This document shows positions 33,590 to 41,861 of a DNA stretch of 45,514 nucleotides, piece by piece. The number at the start of each line of letters is the position of its first letter. Positions within the stretch are counted from its first letter, which is position 1. Location: positions 1 through 45,514 of the forward strand of contig JADZCJ010000100.1 in NCBI GenBank assembly GCA_020851635.1, given 5' to 3'. The translations under genes and the position numbers were made by a program. The stretch comes from Anaerolineae bacterium (lineage in GTDB: Bacteria; Chloroflexota; Anaerolineae; UBA4142; SHND01). Below the pieces are notes generated by a model. That model worked only from the letters and a program-made list of their open reading frames with translations. It was not told where the DNA came from and did no database searches.

Positions 33590-34081
33590 ATGCGCGCGTT
33601 GATGCAGGGACGATTTCGAGACCGGATCGAGAAGGCGGATGGGACGCGCGCGGAGCGCGGCTGGGAAACGAATCTTGTCACGTATCGCGCGCTGGACCTG
33701 TTTGCGCGGCTGCTGGCGAATCAAACGGGTCTGAACGGACCCCTCTACTGGGCGGTTGGCGAGGGCGACAGCGCGTGGGACGCGGACGCGCCCAAGCTCG
33801 ACGCGCGCATCACGCGTTTGCGCCGCGAGATTTATCGCAAGGCGCTCGACCCGGTGAATGAGATTCGATATGATGCCGAAACGCGGACCCTGCATCTCGA
33901 GATTCGGTTCGAGTCGGATGAAGCGGTGGGGACACTGCGCGAGTTTGGGATATTTGGCGGGGATGCGACCGGCGCGCCGAATTCGGGGTATCTGGTGAAC
34001 TACAAGACGCATGACAAGATAGAAAAAAAAGAGGGTGATGTGTTGGAACGGGAGGGAGAGTTTGTGTTAGGAGGGGAGTGA
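33590..34081 (+). CDS. Fibre-head paralogue, single-domain
   Basis: A 163-residue protein that aligns over its full length with the first 165 residues of the next, much larger gene. Shared blocks are LYWAVGEG, REIYRK, DEAVG, LREFGIFGGDAT and SGYLVNYK. It is therefore a stand-alone copy of the fibre-head domain without PASTA repeats. The ATG abuts the previous stop, with GGAGG just upstream. It may compete for or share baseplate sites with the PASTA fibre. Confidence 0.78.
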   Translation: MRALMQGRFRDRIEKADGTRAERGWETNLVTYRALDLFARLLANQTGLNGPLYWAVGEGDSAWDADAPKLDARITRLRREIYRKALDPVNEIRYDAETRTLHLEIRFESDEAVGTLREFGIFGGDATGAPNSGYLVNYKTHDKIEKKEGDVLEREGEFVLGGE

Positions 34082-34207
34082 GTGGAGACTGGAGACTGGA
34101 GATTGATTTTCGAATTTCGAATTTCGATTGGGAGAGACGTGAGGGAACGCGATCTGCGATCTGCGATAGGCGATTTGCGATCGGCGATAAGCGATAGGTA
34201 ATAGGTG
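34082..34207 (+). repeat. Intergenic short-repeat tract
   Basis: The gap between the two fibre-head genes consists of three short-unit repeats. GGAGACT occurs three times in a row in degenerate form, TTCGAAT-type units follow (34108-34130), then GCGATCT/GCGATAG-type units to 34200. Related short tracts appear at 17808-17830, 22981-23033, 28318-28336 and 41793-41818. It probably arose by replication slippage, and may be a site of recombination between the duplicated fibre heads. Confidence 0.75.
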
Positions 34208-37200
34208 ATGAGCGAACCATTAGCAATAGAAATTCGGGGACGATTCACGGACCGTGTGGCGGGACCGGACGCAACGACGTTTACGCGCGCGTGGGCGAAC
34301 AATTTGATCGTTGATCGCGCGCTGGATTTGCTCGCGGCGCTGTTGGCGGGTCAGGCGGGCACGCGCGGGATTTTGTATTGGGCGGTGGGCGAAGGCGCGG
34401 AGGGATGGGATGCGCTGCCGCCGGATGCAGACCCCAAGACGACGCGGCTCGCGCGTGAGATTTATCGCAAACCGCTGGATGCGGCGCGCGACCTGCATTA
34501 TGACCCCAAGACGCGGACGATTTTGCTCAAGGTGACGTTTCGGCCCGACGAGGCAGTGGGGATGCTGCGCGAATTTGGGATATTTGGCGGCGATGCGACC
34601 CAGGCGGCAGATTCGGGCTATTTGATCAATTACAAGATTCACGCGTTGATTGACAAGACGCTGCCGCGCGGATTGGAACGGCACCTTGAATTCACGCTTG
34701 GTCCCTTGCCCGATATTGTCGTGCCGAACCTGGTGGGCAAGACATTGAGCGCGGCGGGGGCGATTCTGGACCTCCTCAAGCTGTCGGTCGGCGAGATCGC
34801 GCGTGTCGAGAGCGCGGACGCGGCTGATATGGTTGTCGCGCAGATTCCCGCGAGCGGCGCGCGGGCGGCAGTCGGCGTTGGAGTTGATTTGACAATAACA
34901 ACTCTCGCGCAAGTGGTTGTGCCGGATTTGACGGGCTTGACGCGGGCGCGAGCCGGCGAGGTGTTGGTGGGCATCGGGCTGGAATTGGATGACTTGCCGC
35001 TTTTTGAGCCGAGCGATGCCGCGCCGGGGACAATTGTGCATCAGAACCCGCAAGCGGGCGCGCGGCTTGCCAAGGCGAGCCGCGTGATTGTGGTTGAGGC
35101 GCGTGTGCGCACGACGACCGTCCCGAACCTCGCGGGGATGAGTTTGGAGGGCGCTCAAATTGCGTTGGCGCGGGCGCGTCTGCGATTGACCGAGACGCCC
35201 GCGAGCAAAGAGAATGCCGAGATGCCGCCCGAGCTGATTTTGGAACAAACGCCTGCGGGGGGCGAAACGGTCAATGTGGACTCAATCGTGCATGTGACGG
35301 TGAGCGCGCCGCCGACGGTTTCCGTTCCGAACCTGGCCGGATTGGACCCCGATGCGGCAGGCAAAGCTTTGGCAGAGGCGGGACTGACGTTGGGAGGGTT
35401 GACGCAGCAAGGGAGTGACAAGCCGGTCGGGTTGGTTATGGAGCAAACGCCGGGGGCGGGTTTGCGCGTGCCGAGCGGAAGCACGGTGGATATCGTGCTG
35501 GCGATGCCGGTTGCGCTGGTGACGCCGAGCGTGGTCGGCATGACGCTCGATCAAGCCAAAGCGGTATTGGAACAGGCGGGGCTGCTGCTCGCCGAGAGAA
35601 CGACCCGTCGTCCGAGTAATTTCCCCACGGACACGATCATCGAGCAAGATCCGGCTGCGGGCGCGCCAACGGGCAAAGGCGCGTTCGTGCGCGTGGTGTT
35701 GGCGGACGCGGTGATGGTGTTGATGCCGAAACTCGTTGGCACGCTGTTGGATGAGGCGCGGGAATTGATCAAGGGCGCGAGCTTGATTTTGAGCGAGCCG
35801 CCGCAAGAGGTGGATGAGCCGGACGTCAAGGTATGGACGGTGCTGACACAAAACCCTGTCGAGGGGACCCGCATTGCCCAGGGGTCTCTGGTTAGTCTGA
35901 CCGTCTCTGCGCCGCGCGTGAATGTGCCCAACCTGATCAATCTGACCCAGTCGCAAGCTCTGCCGATCTTGAAGGAATTTGACCTGACGCTGGACGCCGA
36001 GATTACGCAAAAAGCAACCAACAACGCGGACCTCGATGGTCGCATTGCAGAGCAATCTCCCGCAGCAAATGCGCGAGTGGCTCCCGGCACGACGGTCAAG
36101 ATCGTGTTGTGGCAAGTCGAACGCGTCCGGGCGCCGAATGTGGTTGGCATGACACACGCCGAAGCGGCGGCGGCGTTGAAACAGGCGGGTCTGGCGCAAG
36201 CGGACCAACCGCTTACAACGCCGACCGACAAGACGAGTGATGTGGGACGGGTTGCGGCGCAATTTCCAAAAGCGAACGAACTTGTGCTGCGAGGGCAGGT
36301 GGTGCAGCTGACCCTGTGGGTTGCCCAACTTGTGACAGTGCCGAACCTGGTCGGGATGAAAGCGGACGCGGCGCGCCAGACGTTGGCGCGATTGAATCTT
36401 CAATTGACGCGAAAAAACCAATTGATAGATGATATCACGCAGGCAGACTTGGTGCTCGCGCAAGAACCCGCAGCGGGCACCCAGGTCCAGCCGGGAACGA
36501 TTGTCAACGCAGAGGTGGGGACGGTGGTTGTCTTTCCCGAACTGCGATGCCGTCAGCGCGAGGAAGCCGAAGCGTTTTTGCGTGAATACACGCGCAAGTT
36601 TGAGGTGAATTGGGACGGCGCAATCAGCGTGGCGTTTCAGCCCTCGTTTGAGGAACCGAACATTGTGGTGGGACAAACGCCGGCGATGGGCGCGCCAATC
36701 GTGGGCGCGCTGGGGGATGTGGGAATCACCGTTCGACGCGCGCCGCTCCCGGATGTGAGATTTCTGCCATTCGATCGCGGGATTGAGGTGTTGAAAGCAT
36801 GGTCGGACGCCCATGGCGGCGTGTTGAGTGATTTTCGCACGCGTGAGGTGCAGAGCGATCTGGAGCGAGGAACGATCCTCGGGCAGAGACCCGACGCGCT
36901 GTCAGCGGACTATCCCGAACGCGGACTGGTGATGGATTTTTTTGTGGCAGCTCCAAGGTCTGCGTCGAGAGGTTTCCCGGATGTGATGGGACGGGACCTG
37001 CCGGTCGCGGCGAAACTGATTACGGGCTATGCGCGGACGATTCCGACGGTCCGTTTGATTCCACGTATCGGAGATGCGGCGAGTGAGCGTCCGGAGAATA
37101 TTGTGCTCGAACAGACGCCTGCGCCGGGAGGCACGCCTACGTCGGGCGTTTACACGCTGCGGATCTCGCGCACTCTTTTCCCCGATGTTTTGTGTCAAAA

Positions 37201-37381
37201 TGTGGACAAGGCGCAAGGGATAATCAAAGAGGCAACGGCGGGTCGGCAGGTCAACCTGGTCATCGAAAAGCAGGTCTCGGGACTCGATCCGGGGACTGTA
37301 ATCGCACAGACGCCGCTGCCGCTTGCGCCCATTCCGGCGGTAGAGAGCACGATGCAAGTGACGCTGATCGTGGCGGCGTAA
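34208..37381 (+). CDS. PASTA-repeat tail fibre of the injection system
   Basis: A 1057-residue protein (ATG at 34208; a GTG at 34205 also fits). Residues 1-165 are the fibre-head domain shared with the preceding gene. From about 172 to the end lie about 13 PASTA-type repeats of 65-75 residues. Nine are canonical, with VPNLVGM-like starts and EQTPAAG-like centres; the last four are degenerate. PASTA domains bind peptidoglycan stems in Ser/Thr kinases and PBPs. There is no signal peptide, kinase or transpeptidase domain, and it is the last gene of the particle cluster, so it is most likely a long fibre. A role in recognising cell wall of the target or producer is inferred. Confidence 0.82.
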   Translation: MSEPLAIEIRGRFTDRVAGPDATTFTRAWANNLIVDRALDLLAALLAGQAGTRGILYWAVGEGAEGWDALPPDADPKTTRLAREIYRKPLDAARDLHYDPKTRTILLKVTFRPDEAVGMLREFGIFGGDATQAADSGYLINYKIHALIDKTLPRGLERHLEFTLGPLPDIVVPNLVGKTLSAAGAILDLLKLSVGEIARVESADAADMVVAQIPASGARAAVGVGVDLTITTLAQVVVPDLTGLTRARAGEVLVGIGLELDDLPLFEPSDAAPGTIVHQNPQAGARLAKASRVIVVEARVRTTTVPNLAGMSLEGAQIALARARLRLTETPASKENAEMPPELILEQTPAGGETVNVDSIVHVTVSAPPTVSVPNLAGLDPDAAGKALAEAGLTLGGLTQQGSDKPVGLVMEQTPGAGLRVPSGSTVDIVLAMPVALVTPSVVGMTLDQAKAVLEQAGLLLAERTTRRPSNFPTDTIIEQDPAAGAPTGKGAFVRVVLADAVMVLMPKLVGTLLDEARELIKGASLILSEPPQEVDEPDVKVWTVLTQNPVEGTRIAQGSLVSLTVSAPRVNVPNLINLTQSQALPILKEFDLTLDAEITQKATNNADLDGRIAEQSPAANARVAPGTTVKIVLWQVERVRAPNVVGMTHAEAAAALKQAGLAQADQPLTTPTDKTSDVGRVAAQFPKANELVLRGQVVQLTLWVAQLVTVPNLVGMKADAARQTLARLNLQLTRKNQLIDDITQADLVLAQEPAAGTQVQPGTIVNAEVGTVVVFPELRCRQREEAEAFLREYTRKFEVNWDGAISVAFQPSFEEPNIVVGQTPAMGAPIVGALGDVGITVRRAPLPDVRFLPFDRGIEVLKAWSDAHGGVLSDFRTREVQSDLERGTILGQRPDALSADYPERGLVMDFFVAAPRSASRGFPDVMGRDLPVAAKLITGYARTIPTVRLIPRIGDAASERPENIVLEQTPAPGGTPTSGVYTLRISRTLFPDVLCQNVDKAQGIIKEATAGRQVNLVIEKQVSGLDPGTVIAQTPLPLAPIPAVESTMQVTLIVAA

Positions 37382-37454
37382 AGGTGGAGGTAGGAGCTGA
37401 GACGAGAGACCGGATTTGGTTTATTTATCGTTATAAAACCGTAACGGAAAAACC

Positions 37455-37483
37455 TTGCCGCGCGGTTGAAAGGATGCTATATT
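37455..37483 (+). promoter_or_regulatory. Promoter upstream of the GEVED surface-protein gene
   Basis: TTGCCG (37455-37460) and an extended -10, TGCTATATT (TATATT at 37478-37483), are 17 bp apart. The start falls near 37490, inside the 30-bp palindrome that follows. The leader to the ATG at 37739 is about 250 nt. Confidence 0.62.
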
Positions 37484-37513
37484 AGTACCAGAGTACTGTA
37501 GTACTCTGGTACT
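37484..37513. promoter_or_regulatory. 30-bp palindrome at the transcription start (operator or hairpin)
   Basis: Arms AGTACCAGAGTACT and AGTACTCTGGTACT are perfect 14-bp inverted repeats around GT. Being adjacent to the -10 box, it is placed like an operator for a dimeric repressor. In RNA it would be a 5' hairpin that could stabilise the transcript. Each arm is itself rich in GTAC/AGTACT half-sites. Confidence 0.75.
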
Positions 37514-37632
37514 ATGCTTTAGGAAAGCCAAGAAAATACGTAAATTTGCGGGGGCAAAGAACTCTGGTCCAGCTGCAAAGCATTCTCAAGGCAGCATACA
37601 TGGACGCCAGGACCGGAGGGAGCGAGTGGCGT
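37514..37632 (+). promoter_or_regulatory. Structured 5' leader, possible riboswitch or attenuator
   Basis: The leader can fold into a 9-bp stem, CTCTGGTCC (37562-37570) with GGACCGGAG (37610-37618), enclosing GCTGC (37572-37576) with GCAGC (37591-37595). It ends just before an intrinsic terminator whose left arm, AACCGACCGT, resembles the conserved 3' segment of class II c-di-GMP riboswitches. The 5' parts of that class (GGAAA, UAAAUU) are only loosely matched. The control logic is plausible, but the class is not established. Confidence 0.45.
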
Positions 37633-37671
37633 AACCGACCGTGGAGAACTTTATTTACGGTCGGTTTTTTT
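37633..37671 (+). terminator. Intrinsic terminator in the leader of the GEVED gene
   Basis: A perfect 10-bp stem, AACCGACCGT and ACGGTCGGTT, with a 14-nt loop and seven T. It lies about 70 bp upstream of the ATG, on the transcript of the promoter at 37455-37483. Read-through must be regulated unless another promoter lies between 37672 and 37738. It could also end transcripts arriving from the PASTA gene. Confidence 0.85.
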
Positions 37672-37738
37672 GTGTCCGGAATTGCCAAGGGCGAGTTTTC
37701 ACGCTTCTTGCTAGTTTAATTGAGGGGGGGACAATAGA

Positions 37739-39796
37739 ATGAAAGAGCAGTCAAACAAAACCCGGCTCTTGCTGCCGGCGGGCGCAACGCGCCGGGCAGT
37801 GGTTATCGGCGCATTTGTATTGTTGTTTTGGATCGCCAGTTTTGCTGGCGCACAGGCAGCGGCACGCACATGGGCGCTGCGGTACGAGATGCTGGGGCAG
37901 GGTGTCGGAATCCGACAAATCGGAAACTCGCTGGTGACGTGCGGCAGCAGTAATCTGGGTAACGGATTGTCGTGCAGCAATACGCAGAATGGCGGCGGGA
38001 CAAGCTGGTATAACGACCAATACAACATGGTCATGTCGAATAGCGACTCGGACCCGAATACGGTCAACTCTAGCACGGCGGATCTGACCGTGCCGGTGGG
38101 TTCGACGATCTTGCGCGCGCAGCTGTATTGGGGCGGTTCGTTCAACCCGAACAACATCGGCGATCAGGCGAACGCCAACAAGATGAAATTCAAGAAATCC
38201 ACGGATGGTTCGTATCAAGACATCACCGCGGATGTTTACGATTCGAATGACATTACGTCGTCCAGTCGCATCGGACGTTCGTATGGCGCTACAAAAGATA
38301 TAACAAATCTGTTTACGTCGAATGGCTGGGGCAGCGGCACGTATGTTGGCGCAGATGTCAAGGCAACGACGGGATGTACTTCCGGATACGACAATGTAAA
38401 CGGCAACAACACTGTATGCAATGGCACTCAATCTGACGGTGGCGGCTCGCTGGGAAATTATGCGGGTTGGGCGCTCCTGGTTGTCTTTCAAGACCTGAAC
38501 GATCAGACGATCCGTTATGTTGGCATCAATGACGGTTTTACGTGTGTTGTCAGCGGCGGTCAGGGCTGTCCAGCCAGTTTGAATGTGAACTTTAGCGGGT
38601 TCAATATCCCAGCAGGGGGCTTGACCGGACAGCGGTGGGGATTGTTGGCGTGGGATGGCGATACCGGCAACGGTGATGGATTTAGCTTGAATGGCGTACA
38701 ACAGTCCGACGGCGCTCATCCCCTCACCAACTATTTCAACAGCCGTATTTCGCTCAACGGCTCAAACGTGACGACACGCAGCAATTCCTCGCGGGTGAAC
38801 AATCTGGGGATGGACCTGGTCGAGAGCAACAGCGGGAACTTTACGGGTGGAACGACCTCGATCCCGGGGACTTTTACGACGGGACAAACGAGTGAATTGG
38901 TGCTGCAGCACTTTTTCTGGCTCGAAGTCGAGACCACCGACAAGGATTATGGTGATGACCCGGTTTCGTATGGAGATGTCTCACATTCCATCGCTTTGTC
39001 GTCCTCGACGCTCTATCTTGGCAATGTCAAGCCGGACCCGGAAACAGGGATGCAAAACACGGGCGGTGATGCGACTACAGCACAGGGTGACAATACGCAT
39101 GGCACGAATGACGAAGAAGGGGTGACCTTTCCCGGATTTTACAGCAATCAGACCGGCTATGCTGTGACGGTCAAAGTCAACAACACGTTTGGGCAGACGG
39201 CGACGCTGTATGGCTGGATTGATTTGGACCGTGACGGGATTTTCGAGGCGAACGAGTTTGCGAGCGCGACGGTCACCAATGGGATGGTTGGAGATATGAA
39301 TCTGGTGTGGAACGGGTTTCCGACGATTCCGGTGGATACGCTTTTGTATTCGCGGTTCCGTCTGACGACGAATACGTTGACGGACAATGGCGGAACGGGA
39401 GTAGACGAGCGGTCTATCGGCTCAGCGACGGACGGCGAGGTCGAGGACTATCGCATCACGGTGACGGCGCCGACTGCAGTGGGTCTGTCTGCGTTCGACG
39501 CCAATGCCAAGAACAAGCGAGTAGACCTCAAATGGAGCACCGGCAGTGAATTGAATGTGGTCGGATTCAACGTGTGGCGCACGGGGCGCGCAAAAGGCAC
39601 GTTCGAAAAGATCAATCTCGAGCTGATCCCGGCGAAACAGGCAGGGGGTCTCGCGGGCGCGGACTATGTGTTCAAGGACAAGAATCGGAAACCGGGGAAA
39701 CGATACTTTTACAAGTTGGAGATGATCGGGACGAACGGCAGTTCCGAGTGGTCGGACGTGATCATTATCAAGATGCCGGGACAAAAGGCGAAATAG
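37739..39796 (+). CDS. Exported GEVED-domain surface protein
   Basis: A 685-residue secreted protein. The signal sequence (hydrophobic core AVVIGAFVLLFWIASFAG, about 20-37) ends near AQA/AA. A large beta domain of about 360 residues follows (STADLTVPVGSTILRAQLYWG, YAGWALLVVFQD). A GEVED domain comes next (WIDLDRDGIFEANEFASATV then GEVEDYRITV), and the C-terminal domain is FN3-like with LKWSTGSELNVVGFNVWRTG. There is no membrane anchor or sorting motif. A G-rich SD (GAGGGGGGG) precedes the ATG. The protein is probably secreted or cell-wall associated, in matrix or adhesion. Transcription is controlled by the upstream leader. Confidence 0.82.
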   Translation: MKEQSNKTRLLLPAGATRRAVVIGAFVLLFWIASFAGAQAAARTWALRYEMLGQGVGIRQIGNSLVTCGSSNLGNGLSCSNTQNGGGTSWYNDQYNMVMSNSDSDPNTVNSSTADLTVPVGSTILRAQLYWGGSFNPNNIGDQANANKMKFKKSTDGSYQDITADVYDSNDITSSSRIGRSYGATKDITNLFTSNGWGSGTYVGADVKATTGCTSGYDNVNGNNTVCNGTQSDGGGSLGNYAGWALLVVFQDLNDQTIRYVGINDGFTCVVSGGQGCPASLNVNFSGFNIPAGGLTGQRWGLLAWDGDTGNGDGFSLNGVQQSDGAHPLTNYFNSRISLNGSNVTTRSNSSRVNNLGMDLVESNSGNFTGGTTSIPGTFTTGQTSELVLQHFFWLEVETTDKDYGDDPVSYGDVSHSIALSSSTLYLGNVKPDPETGMQNTGGDATTAQGDNTHGTNDEEGVTFPGFYSNQTGYAVTVKVNNTFGQTATLYGWIDLDRDGIFEANEFASATVTNGMVGDMNLVWNGFPTIPVDTLLYSRFRLTTNTLTDNGGTGVDERSIGSATDGEVEDYRITVTAPTAVGLSAFDANAKNKRVDLKWSTGSELNVVGFNVWRTGRAKGTFEKINLELIPAKQAGGLAGADYVFKDKNRKPGKRYFYKLEMIGTNGSSEWSDVIIIKMPGQKAK

Positions 39797-39934
39797 TTGA
39801 CCGGACCAGCGAGATAGCGGCGACGCTTGCGGGCGTAGTGTCACGCTCCTCTGCCCATTCTGTCGGGGGGCAGAAGCGGTGGGGGAGCGTGGCAGACACG
39901 CAAGAGTCATGAATTGGCTGCAGCCGGAGGGGGA

Positions 39935-40339
39935 ATGAATATTTTCACGTCGAATTTTTTGCGAGGATTCAAGCACATTCTGCCGCTGTTGGTATGTATC
40001 CTGCTGCTGGGTCCCGTGCCGGCGGCGTCGGCAGACCCTTTGGCTTGTAACAAAAGACCCGCCAAACCCCAGATCGAGACTCTATTTCAGAATCAAGTTG
40101 TGGACAGACGGCGGGTCGCGTTGGGATGGAAGACAACGGATTGCGCCACGCGCTATCATATTGAAGTGCGTCAAGGAACGACCTGGGGGAGACCCCAGGA
40201 CGCAAACTATGATCTGACCGATACGCGGTATCGGACGCGCAGGTTGGAAAGAGGACGAACTTATTGGTGGCACGTCGAGGCATGCAATCAACACGGCTGC
40301 AAGGTTTCCAAGTGGGCCAGTTTTTCGATTGTCAAATAG
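39935..40339 (+). CDS. Small secreted FN3-like protein
   Basis: A 134-residue protein with a signal peptide (core HILPLLVCILLLGPVPAASA) and one FN3-like domain: RVALGWKTTDCATRYHIEVRQ, TRRLERGRTYWWHVEACNQHGC. Four Cys may form disulfides. GGAGGGGG precedes the ATG at 39935. It follows the GEVED gene by 138 bp and probably shares its transcript, ending at the terminator 40451-40482. Function is unknown; likely an extracellular accessory. Confidence 0.72.
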   Translation: MNIFTSNFLRGFKHILPLLVCILLLGPVPAASADPLACNKRPAKPQIETLFQNQVVDRRRVALGWKTTDCATRYHIEVRQGTTWGRPQDANYDLTDTRYRTRRLERGRTYWWHVEACNQHGCKVSKWASFSIVK

Positions 40340-40450
40340 TTTTTGAGTAACTTGATTGCCAAACAACTTGAACCGCGAACCTTGGCGAATGAATTTGAAA
40401 ATTAGGGCAAAATGACCATTGTGCGTGAGCCGGGTCAAGAGACAAGATGT

Positions 40451-40482
40451 GTGTGGCAGCGCGAGCGCCGCACGTTTTTTTT
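40451..40482 (+). terminator. Intrinsic terminator after the FN3 gene
   Basis: GTGTGGC (40451-40457) pairs with GCCGCAC (40467-40473) around a GC-rich loop, followed by eight T (40475-40482). It closes the GEVED/FN3 transcription unit. Confidence 0.72.
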
Positions 40483-40546
40483 GTACTGTCGCAGTCCGGG
40501 CAGACCGGGACAGAGGCGTCGTGTGTGGATGTGGGATAGATGAGAA

Positions 40547-40576
40547 TTGACGCGAATATAAAATGCGTTGTATGCT
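40547..40576 (+). promoter_or_regulatory. Promoter of the serine-hydrolase gene
   Basis: TTGACG (40547-40552) and TATGCT (40571-40576), preceded by TG, are 18 bp apart. The start is near 40583, leaving a short leader with the TGAGGA ribosome site (40598-40603) before the ATG at 40607. Confidence 0.55.
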
Positions 40577-40606
40577 GGGCGCTAACCAACAGAGACTTGA
40601 GGAATA

Positions 40607-41671
40607 ATGGTTCCCACCGAGATTCAAAGAATAACGCGCGAGGTCATGAGCAAATTCGACGTGCCCGGAATCGCGCTTTTGATGCGGCGCGGCGATGGCG
40701 AAATAGAGATGTTTGTCGAGGGCACAGATGCGACAGGGAAAGCGATAACGCGCGCGAGTTTGTTTATTGTCGCCTCGATTACAAAATTGGCGACGGCGTT
40801 GACCGTTCTGCGGCTGATTGATTTGGGCGTTTTAGGGTTGGACGATGCGCTGGGTGAGTATTTGCCCAAAGCGAAAGCAGTCCATGAGGGTGTGACGCTC
40901 CGACCTCTGTTGTGTCACACGGCGGGGCTGCCGCGCGATTTGCCGAACGAGCACGAGTTGTATGGGACGCCGATGGTTTGGAGTGATATAGGGTCCGAGT
41001 GTCTGCGCGTTGGGTTGGAAATCCCGCCGCGAACACGGGTTGTGTACGGAAATGTAGGTTATGGTCTGCTGGCGCTGGTGGTGGAATACATGACCGGCAA
41101 GAGTTTTTTGGGTGCGCTGCGCGAATTGGTGCTGGACCCGCTAGAGATCGAGGGTTATTTGGGCGATGAGCCGCCAATCGAACCGGTCAAGATCAAAGGG
41201 GTGCAGAGCAGCCATGTTGGCACAGACCTCGAGCCATACAATTCGCGATACTATCGCCTGCTCGGATTACCGTGGTCCGGCTTGATTACAAACGCGGACG
41301 GCGCGCTCAAATTGGCGCGCGCATACGCAGGTGAGACACCGGGGTTTCTATCCGCGACCTTGCGACAAAAAGCAACGGCGGACCAGACGAATGGACTGCC
41401 CGGCGGTTATGGCGGACGATTTGATTATCCGCATTGCCCCTGGGGACTGGGCGTGGATTTGAGGGGGGACAAGCGGCCGCATTGGACTCCCAAGAATGCA
41501 AGCCAGCGCACCTTTGGACATGCGGGCGCGTCGGGCGTCGTGGTCTGGCATGACCCCAACAAGAACGTGTCATGGGCGATTTTTGGCACGCGCACGGCGG
41601 ATAACGCCTGGTTGGTGCGGGGAGCGCCCGAAATCGCGGAAAAGATACTGGCATCTCATGTTACGCAGTAA
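40607..41671 (+). CDS. Class C beta-lactamase-family serine hydrolase
   Basis: A 354-residue protein of the serine beta-lactamase/DD-peptidase/esterase fold. The SxxK nucleophile motif is Ser57-Ile-Thr-Lys60, the YxN motif is Tyr147-Gly-Asn149, and the HxG-type third motif is FGHAGASG near residue 305. There is no signal peptide, which argues against a periplasmic penicillinase and for a cytoplasmic esterase, amidase or D-aminopeptidase. It follows a separate promoter and is unlikely to belong to the neighbouring operons. Confidence 0.88.
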   Translation: MVPTEIQRITREVMSKFDVPGIALLMRRGDGEIEMFVEGTDATGKAITRASLFIVASITKLATALTVLRLIDLGVLGLDDALGEYLPKAKAVHEGVTLRPLLCHTAGLPRDLPNEHELYGTPMVWSDIGSECLRVGLEIPPRTRVVYGNVGYGLLALVVEYMTGKSFLGALRELVLDPLEIEGYLGDEPPIEPVKIKGVQSSHVGTDLEPYNSRYYRLLGLPWSGLITNADGALKLARAYAGETPGFLSATLRQKATADQTNGLPGGYGGRFDYPHCPWGLGVDLRGDKRPHWTPKNASQRTFGHAGASGVVVWHDPNKNVSWAIFGTRTADNAWLVRGAPEIAEKILASHVTQ

Positions 41672-41792
41672 ATGTCATCTCGAGCCGTCTTTTGCTTGCG
41701 AACTGTGTTCGCCCGAAATCCTCTTTTGGGAAAACCGAGATTTCTCACTGCGTTCGAAATGACACGCGCAAGGTGAGCGACAGGTTGAGATT

Positions 41793-41818
41793 TCTGATTT
41801 TCGAATTTCGATTTTGGG
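41793..41818 (+). repeat. Short TTTCGAAT-type repeat tract
   Basis: The stretch GATTTTCGAATTTCGATT in this gap is nearly the same as part of the tract at 34108-34130, 7.7 kb away. It belongs to the dispersed short repeats seen in several gaps of this window. Confidence 0.7.
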
Positions 41819-41825
41819 TTGACTA

Positions 41826-41837
41826 TTGACGCGTCAA
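41826..41837. promoter_or_regulatory. Perfect 12-bp palindrome upstream of the dimethylargininase-like gene
   Basis: TTGACGCGTCAA, a perfect palindrome, lies 24 bp before the ATG at 41862 and just 5' of the SD. It could be an operator for a small dimeric repressor or a 5' hairpin. A TTG in it could start the same frame, but the GGAG-preceded ATG is preferred. Confidence 0.45.
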
Positions 41838-41861
41838 AGGGCGGCGCGAACGGAGATTGTG

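Noticed and set aside
31994-34012. A 672-residue - strand frame opposite the fibre genes, and a 510-residue one at 35282-36814.
   Set aside because: Antisense of high-GC coding sequence with His/Arg-rich shadow composition; the + strand genes are well supported by family motifs and gene order.
13951-37381. A prophage or a type VI secretion system.
   Set aside because: No capsid, portal, terminase, integrase or lysis genes, and no TssJLM membrane complex or TssB/C pair; the gp25/gp6/gpI, CIS tube and LysM set fits an eCIS.
37514-37671. A firm call of a c-di-GMP class I riboswitch.
   Set aside because: The class I GNRA hairpin and the GGACGCAAAGCC core are not present in order; only a loose similarity to the class II 3' end was seen.
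40607-41671. Calling the serine hydrolase a beta-lactamase resistance gene.
   Set aside because: Motifs fit the wide class C fold family, but there is no signal peptide; esterase or peptidase activity is at least as likely.
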